This document shows, one piece after another, positions 7,014 through 11,751 of a stretch of DNA of 11,845 nucleotides. The notes beneath the pieces are model-generated. The model worked only from the letters and a program-made list of their open reading frames with translations. It did no database searches and was not told the origin of the DNA. A program made the position numbers and the translations under genes. Source of the DNA: JACDAN01 sp036554945 (GTDB taxonomy: Bacteria; Actinomycetota; Thermoleophilia; Gaiellales; Gaiellaceae). The stretch spans positions 1 through 11,845 of the forward strand of contig DATBMH010000009.1 of assembly GCA_036554945.1 (NCBI GenBank), in the 5' to 3' direction. Every line of letters starts with the position of its first letter. Positions within the stretch are counted from its first letter, which is position 1.

Positions 7014-8200
7014 CCGCCGTCTCCATCACACCGCTGACGCCGCTCGAGGTCGCCTCGGGCCTGATCTTCGGCTTCACGCCTCCCGAGACCCTGCCGTCGC
7101 CGGACGAGGCCGGCACGCCGATCGAGGCGCTCGAGCGGGCGATCCTCCCGGCGCTGCTCCGGCCGCCGTGCCTGGTCAGCTTCTCCGGCGGGCGCGACTC
7201 GTCGACGGTCCTCGCGGTGGCCGTGAACCTCGCGCGGCGCGAGGGCCTCGAGCTGCCGGTGCCGGCGACGAACCGCTTCCCGCGCGCCGAGGGGAGCGAC
7301 GAGTCGGCCTGGCAGGAGCGCGTGATCGTCCATCTCGGGCTGACCGAGTGGCTGCGGCTCGAGTTCACGGACGAGCTCGACACGGTCGGCCCGGTCGCGA
7401 TGCGCGTCCTGCGCAAGCACGGGCTCGTGACGCCCTTCAACGCCCACTTCCACGTGCCCCTCTTCGAGGAGGCGCTCGGCGGCTCGGTGATCACCGGGAT
7501 CGGCGGCGACGAGGCGCTCGGCGTGCAGCGCTGGGCGCGCGCCGCCAACGTGCTTGCCGGCAAGGTCCGTCCGCGGCCCCGCGACGTCCTGACGCTCGGC
7601 CTCGCCGCGGCGCCGTCGCCCGTGCGCCGCGCAGTCCTGGCCCGCCGCGACACGCCGATCCTCCTCCCGTGGCTGCGCCCGAACGTGCAGCAGGAGGTCT
7701 GGAGCCGCTGGGTCGCCACGGTCGCGTCCCAGCCGCTTCGCTGGCAGGGCCGCTTCGCCTGGTACCGGCGGCTGCGCTACATCCGCCTCGGCCTGGAGAG
7801 CCTGGGAGGCCTCGCCGCGGACTTCCGCGTCGAGGCGCATCACCCGTTCGTCGACGCCGGCTTCTCGGCGTCCGTCGCCGGCCTGCCGCGCGAGGATCGC
7901 TTCCTGGGCCGGACGGCCGCGATGCGGGAGCTCTTCGGGCACCTGCTGCCGGCCGACGTCGCGGCCAGGCGGAGCAAGTCCCAGTACGACTTCGCGTTCT
8001 GGGCGGCGCACAGCCGGGCGCTCGTCCAGGCCTGGGACGGCAACAGCGTCGACACCGAGCTCGTCGATCCCGAGATCCTCCGGCAGGAGTGGTCGCAGCC
8101 GAGCCCCGACGCGCGGACCTACCCGCTGCTCCAGACCGTCGCGCTCGCCCGCGAGTCAGCCGTCGGCGAGCCCCCGCAGGCAGTCGGCAGCTTCGCCTAG
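7010..8200 (+). CDS. Asparagine-synthetase-like lasso cyclase, synthetase domain only
   Basis: The protein has 396 residues from the TTG at 7010, which overlaps the B2 stop by four bases (TTGA). The in-frame GTG at 6944 is the only nearby alternative and would add 22 residues deep inside B2. The ATP-pyrophosphatase P-loop is SGGRDSS (59-65), and a second motif GIGGDEALG runs from about 163 to 171. A C-terminal helical region contains RRSKSQYDFAFW. The enzyme would adenylate the core Asp side chain and close the macrolactam with the core N-terminus. Typical lasso cyclases are about 550-650 residues with an N-terminal glutaminase-like domain. Here only 58 residues precede the P-loop, so that domain is absent, and nothing in the upstream frames encodes it. 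The 3' end overlaps the convergent kinase-like gene by 45 bp. Confidence 0.88.
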   Translation: MTAVSITPLTPLEVASGLIFGFTPPETLPSPDEAGTPIEALERAILPALLRPPCLVSFSGGRDSSTVLAVAVNLARREGLELPVPATNRFPRAEGSDESAWQERVIVHLGLTEWLRLEFTDELDTVGPVAMRVLRKHGLVTPFNAHFHVPLFEEALGGSVITGIGGDEALGVQRWARAANVLAGKVRPRPRDVLTLGLAAAPSPVRRAVLARRDTPILLPWLRPNVQQEVWSRWVATVASQPLRWQGRFAWYRRLRYIRLGLESLGGLAADFRVEAHHPFVDAGFSASVAGLPREDRFLGRTAAMRELFGHLLPADVAARRSKSQYDFAFWAAHSRALVQAWDGNSVDTELVDPEILRQEWSQPSPDARTYPLLQTVALARESAVGEPPQAVGSFA

Positions 8201-8992
8201 CGACTCCCAGCGCTGCGGGCGCCGGAGCTCCCAGGACGGGAGCGAGGCGAGGTCGAGCAGCTCCTCCGGCGTGGCGGACGGGAGCCGGGCCGCGCGCTGA
8301 GCCAGGAGCCGCGCGACGCGCTCGCCCCCTTCGAGCGGCACGGCCTCGACGCGCTCGCCCCAGGCGAGGTGGAACCAGCCTCGGAGCTCCAGCCCGGGCT
8401 CGACGGGTCCGAGTCGGAGCCGCCAGCGCTCACGGGCGCCGGCGATGCCGATCGACGAGCCGACGCCGAGCCGTTCCGCAGCCTCCTCGCGCAGGTCGAT
8501 CGCGCGCGGCCCGGGGAAGACGCTCGACCCCTGCAGCGCCAGGAGGTCGTCCGAGATGACCGGGACCCCGTCGAGCGCGAGGCGGGCGAGCGTCGAGCTC
8601 TTGCCGCTCTCACGCTCGCCCACGACGCCCCAGACGCCGCTGTCCCCGACGAACGCGCCCGCGTGGACGCACTCCCGTCCGTGCCAGTGCGCCATAACCG
8701 CCGCGACCGGCACGAGGTACGGGTGGACGAGCTCCTCGGCGCTCAGCGGTCGCTGCACCACGTAGACGGCCCGTCCTGCGTCCCGGTCGAGCTCGATGCG
8801 ACCGCCCGTCTTGAGGCGGAGACTTGCGCGTGTCTCGGTGACCTCCTCCTGGTCGAGATCGCCCTCGCCGAGCCGCCAAGCGAGCTCCACCCGGGGCCAG
8901 TCGTCGCTCGCCTCGACGAGCAGGTCGGCGGCCTCGTCGACGCCGCTCAGCGCGAGCCCGTAGGCACCGCGAATCCCGTTTTCAACCTGCAT
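8156..8992 (-). CDS. HPr kinase/phosphorylase-like protein, candidate lasso tailoring kinase
   Basis: The protein has 278 residues. The C-terminal half has the HprK-type P-loop domain: HAGAFVGDSGVWGVVGERES then GKSS (Walker A near residues 125-133), followed by GVPVISDDLLAL with Asp148/Asp149. The N-terminal half is the alpha/beta lead-in seen in RiPP-cluster relatives, not the sugar-sensing HprK N-domain. Relatives such as PadeK and ThcoK phosphorylate the C-terminal Ser of lasso precursors. Here the precursor ends in Ser-Cys, so the target, if it is the precursor, must differ. The start is ATG 8992, with no visible Shine-Dalgarno. The gene is divergent from the precursor with 65 bp between starts, and convergent with the cyclase with 45 bp of shared sequence. 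Many HprK-like proteins in RiPP loci have no tested activity, so the kinase call is provisional. Confidence 0.85.
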   Translation of the reverse strand: MQVENGIRGAYGLALSGVDEAADLLVEASDDWPRVELAWRLGEGDLDQEEVTETRASLRLKTGGRIELDRDAGRAVYVVQRPLSAEELVHPYLVPVAAVMAHWHGRECVHAGAFVGDSGVWGVVGERESGKSSTLARLALDGVPVISDDLLALQGSSVFPGPRAIDLREEAAERLGVGSSIGIAGARERWRLRLGPVEPGLELRGWFHLAWGERVEAVPLEGGERVARLLAQRAARLPSATPEELLDLASLPSWELRRPQRWESLGEAADCLRGLADG

Positions 8993-9022
8993 TGTCGCCG
9001 GAAGGTTTAGCCGGATGGCTAG

Positions 9023-9051
9023 TTGTCGCGCCCTGGTGCCCTCCGTACTCT
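9023..9051 (+). promoter_or_regulatory. Promoter of the lasso precursor, predicted leaderless transcript
   Basis: TTGTCG (9023-9028), a 17-nt spacer and TACTCT (9046-9051) form a reasonable housekeeping-sigma promoter. Six bases later comes the GTG at 9058, where transcription would start. No Shine-Dalgarno lies before that GTG, which agrees with a leaderless mRNA. Confidence 0.6.
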
Positions 9052-9057
9052 TTGTCT

Positions 9058-9219
9058 GTGGCCAACGACGTACGCATCCCGAAAACGCCGAGCTACGAGG
9101 CTCCGACGCTGAAGGTCGTGGGGACGGTCCACGAGCTGACGCTGCAGGGTTGCAAGAGCCTCAACGGGTCGGACGGGTTCTACCTGCTGAACCCGAGCAT
9201 CACGCTCGGCAGCTGCTAG
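9058..9219 (+). CDS. Lasso peptide precursor
   Basis: The 53-residue precursor starts at GTG 9058. The leader (residues 1-30) carries the lasso signature Y13-x2-P16-x-L18-x3-G22 and then HELTLQ (25-30). The predicted core (31-53) begins GCKSLNGSD and ends NPSITLGSC, 23 residues in all. Asp39 (core position 9) is the only acidic residue of the core, which fixes a 9-residue Gly1-Asp9 ring. Cys32 (core 2) and the C-terminal Cys53 (core 23) could form a ring-to-tail disulfide, as in class III lasso peptides such as BI-32169. The conserved leader Thr is at -3 from Gly1, not the usual -2. An in-frame TTG at 8992 extends the frame but overlaps the promoter and is rejected as the start. The TAG shares bases with the stop of the convergent ebfC. 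Processing genes lie at 6394-8200. Confidence 0.9.
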   Translation: MANDVRIPKTPSYEAPTLKVVGTVHELTLQGCKSLNGSDGFYLLNPSITLGSC

Positions 9220-9539
9220 AGACCCGGTAGCCCCAGCCCGCCGGCGAGACCGCCCAGGCGGGACTGCGCCATGTCGTTCGCCGCGCGGATCGCCTCGTTC
9301 ACGGCGCCCGTGACCATGTCGGCGAGCAGCTCCGGGTCCTCCGGGTCGATCGCCTCCGCGGCGATCTCGATCTTCTCGATCTCGCCCGAGCCGTTCGCGG
9401 TCACCTTCACCGCGCCGCCGCCGGCCGACGCCTCGACGGTCTGAGTCGCGAGCTCCTCCTGGACGCGGGCCATCTCGGCCTGCATCTCCTGGACCTGCTG
9501 CATCATCTTGTTGATGTCCATGCCGCCGCCGCCCCTCAT
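9216..9539 (-). CDS. ebfC: YbaB/EbfC-family nucleoid-associated protein
   Basis: The 107-residue protein is the usual size. A Gly-rich start (MRGGGGMDINKMM) leads into the coiled helix QQVQEMQAEMARVQEELATQ. Next come the beta strands around GGGAVKVTANGSGEIEKIEI and a second helix DPELLADMVTGAVNEAIRAAND, then a Gly/Leu tail. The family forms tweezer-like dimers that bind DNA. The start is ATG 9539, overlapping the dnaX stop as ATGA, with AGGTGA about 7 nt upstream. ATG 9521 is a weaker alternative. The dnaX-ebfC pair is conserved across bacteria and is normally followed by recR, which is absent here. The stop codon overlaps the stop of the convergent lasso precursor. Confidence 0.95.
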   Translation of the reverse strand: MRGGGGMDINKMMQQVQEMQAEMARVQEELATQTVEASAGGGAVKVTANGSGEIEKIEIAAEAIDPEDPELLADMVTGAVNEAIRAANDMAQSRLGGLAGGLGLPGL

Positions 9540-11113
9540 TCGGGCGTCACCTCGCGCGCGTCGAACGTCTGCTTGATCTCCTCCACGAGCTCCTCCTCGC
9601 TGAGCTGGCGGTCCTGCTCGGTTTCCGCTTCCCCGTTCTCGCCGACCTCGAACGCGACGGCGAACTTCCGGCCCGTGACCTCGTAGAGCGCGTCGACGAG
9701 CAGCGTCGTGTTCTTCGGCTCCTCGGCGAGCTGCCGGTGGAACGACGCGGCCGCAGGGAACTCGACGGTCAGCGTGTCGCCTGCGATGCCCGCAGGGTGC
9801 GCCTCACGCAGGACCGACGCCGTCGGCACCGAGCGCTCCTCGACGGCGGGGATCACCGACCGCTGCCAGGCCGCCTGGAGCTGGTCGAGCTCGAGCGGAG
9901 GAGGGGAAGGCGCCTCCGGCGGGGCGACCGGCGGCTCCGGGCTCTCGACCGCCGTCGCCGCAACCGCGCTCACGTGTCCCCGCTGCTCCAGCTGCTCGAT
10001 CCGGAACGCCAGCGACTCGCGGTCGAGATCCGCGCCGGGCCGGGTGACCTTGATCAGCGCGAGCTCGAGCGGGAGCCGCGGGTCGCCGCCCTGGCGCATG
10101 TCGTCCACGGCGACCGCCAGGAGGTCGCAGAGCCGGATCACGACCGGCTCCGGCAGCTGGTTCGCCTGCGCCCTGAGCCGCTCGCGCGTCTCCTCGGTGA
10201 CCGGCAGCGAGTCGGGCACCTCGCCCATGTGCTGGACGAGAAGCAGGTGGCGCAGGTGCTCGAGCAGGTCGGTGACCAGGCGCCCGAGGTCCTGGCCCTG
10301 CTCCGCGAGCTCCTCGAGGAACTGCAGCGCACCGGCGGTGTCCTTGTCGACCACGAGGTCGCAGAGCCGGAACAGCGCCTCCTCCTCGACCGCGCCGAGG
10401 AGCTGGAGCACCGACTGGACGGTGACCTGGTTCCCGGTCGCGGCGGCGAGCTGGTCGAGCGTGGACTCGGCGTCCCGGTACGCGCCGCGCGCCCCGCGCG
10501 CGACGAGGGCGAGCGCGGCGTCGGGCGCCTCGATCCCCTCGGCGTCGGCGATCCGGCGCAGCTTTTGCACGAGGTCCGGCAGGCGAGGCCGCGAGAAGAC
10601 GAACGTCTGGCAGCGCGACCGGACGGTCGCCGGCATCTTCGAGACGTCCGTCGTGCAGAACACGAAGACGAGGTGGGGCGGAGGCTCCTCGATCAGCTTC
10701 AGCAGCGCGTTGAAGGCGGCGTCGGTGAGCTGGTGCGCCTCGTCGAGGATGTAGACCTTGTAGCGCCCCTCGACCGGCTGCAGGACGACGCGCTCGCGGA
10801 TCTCGCGGATGTCGTCGATCCCGCGCTGGGAGGCGGCATCCATCTCGACGACGTCCAGTGAGGTGCCGTTCGCGATCGCGACGCACGAGTGGCATGTGCC
10901 GTCCGGCGTCGTCGTCGGGCCCTGGGCGCAGTTGAGCGCCTTTGCGAGGATCCGCGCGAGCGACGTCTTCCCGGTCCCGCGCGGGCCTGCGAAGAGGTAC
11001 GCCTGCCGCACCTGCTCGGTGTCGATCGCGTTCCGCAGCGTCCGGACGACGGCCTCCTGGCCGACCACCTGGTCGAAGTCCTGTGGGCGGTACTTCCGGT
11101 AGAGCGCCGTCAT
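9536..11113 (-). CDS. dnaX: DNA polymerase III subunit gamma/tau
   Basis: This 525-residue clamp-loader ATPase assembles with delta and delta' to load the sliding clamp and couple the replisome. It opens with YRKYRPQDFDQVVGQE. Walker A is GPRGTGKT (43-50), the Walker B region is VYILDEAHQL, and the SRC motif lies in VRSRCQTF. Domain III follows, then a Pro-rich linker (residues near 400) and a C-terminal tau-like domain from ELDQLQAAW onward. The zinc module has Cys62, Cys74 and Cys77, but Asp71 stands where the second Cys (TPCG in E. coli) is expected. The start is ATG 11113. TCTAAT on the minus strand (11125-11120) lies six bases before it, consistent with a leaderless message, although read-through from the SRP RNA is also possible. 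Its TGA overlaps the ebfC ATG. Confidence 0.97.
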   Translation of the reverse strand: MTALYRKYRPQDFDQVVGQEAVVRTLRNAIDTEQVRQAYLFAGPRGTGKTSLARILAKALNCAQGPTTTPDGTCHSCVAIANGTSLDVVEMDAASQRGIDDIREIRERVVLQPVEGRYKVYILDEAHQLTDAAFNALLKLIEEPPPHLVFVFCTTDVSKMPATVRSRCQTFVFSRPRLPDLVQKLRRIADAEGIEAPDAALALVARGARGAYRDAESTLDQLAAATGNQVTVQSVLQLLGAVEEEALFRLCDLVVDKDTAGALQFLEELAEQGQDLGRLVTDLLEHLRHLLLVQHMGEVPDSLPVTEETRERLRAQANQLPEPVVIRLCDLLAVAVDDMRQGGDPRLPLELALIKVTRPGADLDRESLAFRIEQLEQRGHVSAVAATAVESPEPPVAPPEAPSPPPLELDQLQAAWQRSVIPAVEERSVPTASVLREAHPAGIAGDTLTVEFPAAASFHRQLAEEPKNTTLLVDALYEVTGRKFAVAFEVGENGEAETEQDRQLSEEELVEEIKQTFDAREVTPE

Positions 11114-11119
11114 GAACCG

Positions 11120-11125
11120 ATTAGA
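11120..11125 (-). promoter_or_regulatory. Putative -10 box for dnaX
   Basis: On the minus strand TCTAAT matches TATAAT at five of six positions and ends six bases before the dnaX ATG, the same spacing as at the lasso precursor. I see no convincing -35. The upstream sequence is the last hairpin of repeat copy B. Confidence 0.4.
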
Positions 11126-11130
11126 TCAAA

Positions 11131-11268
11131 CCGCCGACGGGCGGGCTTTGCCCGCTCGTACACCGACGCTTCAGGGAAAGGGAAGCGGCGCCTCGCTCGG
11201 CCGCCGCGCGGCGCCGGAGGCGTCGCCCGGCTCCAGACGGTCGCAGAAAGTCGTGAGACTTTCAGCGA
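11131..11268 (-). repeat. Three-hairpin interspersed repeat, copy B
   Basis: Read on the minus strand, the first hairpin is GAAAGTC-TCAC-GACTTTC (plus-strand 11246-11263) with TCGC/GCGA flanks. GCGACC and a GTCTGGAGCCGGGCG block follow. The second hairpin has CGCC/GGCG arms around TCC. After a variable spacer, the third hairpin is GCGGGC-AAA-GCCCGC (plus-strand 11141-11155). The copy lies between the SRP RNA 3' end, only 3 nt away, and the dnaX promoter region. Confidence 0.8.
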
Positions 11269-11271
11269 AAT

Positions 11272-11548
11272 GCCCGGCCGCGCACCTTCCTTCGTTGGTG
11301 CGTACCGAGCCGGTGCGCCGGGCGAAAGCTCGAGCCAGGCTGTCCGCGGCACCTGGGAGGCACTCCTTAGCGCTGCTTCCTCCCGGACCTGACGCGGTTC
11401 GGAGACTCACAGTGCGCGGGACCTGACCGTCAACGCTTGCACCCGAAGCCCGTGTCTCGGACGCGACCCCCTCGGGAGGGGATTCAGCCCCGCTAGAGCG
11501 GATTGCGGGTTCAGGGAACCGCTAGCTCCCCACCTAGCGCGGCCGGGC
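11272..11548 (-). ncRNA. ffs: Signal recognition particle RNA, large form with Alu domain
   Basis: This is the RNA scaffold of the signal recognition particle. The minus strand carries the 5' Alu-domain sequence: CTAGGTGGGGAGCTAGCGG, then a CCCGCAATCCGCTCTAGCGG block, then GCTGAATCCC. Later comes the universal Ffh-binding hairpin, GTCAGGTCCGGGAGGAAGC with a GGGA (GNRA) tetraloop, near 11376-11394. The ends pair perfectly over 11 bp: GCCCGGCCGCG at the 5' end (11548-11538) and CGCGGCCGGGC at the 3' end (11282-11272). This closing helix sets the boundaries and gives 277 nt, close to the 271 nt of the B. subtilis scRNA. The SRP RNA-dnaX-ebfC order also matches Bacillus. Boundaries are inferred to a few bases. 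Confidence 0.93.
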
Positions 11549-11554
11549 GGAGGC

Positions 11555-11560
11555 ATCGTA
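11555..11560 (-). promoter_or_regulatory. -10 box of the SRP RNA promoter
   Basis: TACGAT on the minus strand ends six bases before the predicted SRP RNA 5' end at 11548. A weak TTGCGC at plus-strand 11580-11585, inside repeat copy C, would be a -35 with a long 19-nt spacer. The agreement of the -10 position with the independently derived helix end supports both calls. Confidence 0.5.
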
Positions 11561-11577
11561 GCTTTCGGCTCCTCCCC

Positions 11578-11703
11578 TCGCGCAAAGTCTCACGACTTTG
11601 CGCGACCGTATGAAGCCGGGCGGCGCTTCGCGCCGCGCGGCCGACGCGCGCCTGCCTCGTCCTACCTGCACCGGAGCCGAACGGGCAAGGCCCGTTCGGC
11701 GGC
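11578..11703 (+). repeat. Three-hairpin interspersed repeat, copy C
   Basis: The first hairpin is a perfect 12-bp stem, TCGCGCAAAGTC (11578-11589), TCAC loop, GACTTTGCGCGA (11594-11605). GCGACC and GTATGAAGCCGGGCG-like sequence follow. The second hairpin is GCGGCG (11620-11625), CTTCG, CGCCGC (11631-11636). The third is GCCGAACGGGC (11676-11686), AAG, GCCCGTTCGGC (11690-11700). Relative to copies A and B the first stem has C-G in place of G-C at one pair, a compensatory double change. It lies just upstream of the SRP RNA and is oriented away from it. Confidence 0.8.
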
Positions 11704-11751
11704 GGGAGGGGCGTCCCCGTAGAAAATCCCCCGTTTTCAAAGCAGGGCGTT

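Noticed and set aside
6401..8011. Long minus-strand open frame opposite B1, B2 and the cyclase
   Set aside because: The plus strand has well-formed family motifs and overlapping starts. The minus frame gives low-complexity Arg/Ala/Gly-rich protein.
8992..9057. TTG 8992 as the start of the lasso precursor
   Set aside because: The extension contains the predicted promoter, lacks a Shine-Dalgarno and adds a Trp- and Pro-rich stretch not typical of lasso leaders.
9737..10861. Plus-strand open frame opposite dnaX
   Set aside because: dnaX is unmistakable on the minus strand, and the antisense product is compositionally biased with no motif.
11241..11268. The AAAGTC/GACTTT palindromes as CRISPR repeats or classical intrinsic terminators
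   Set aside because: Copies are far apart and in different orientations without regular spacers, and none is followed by a T-run.
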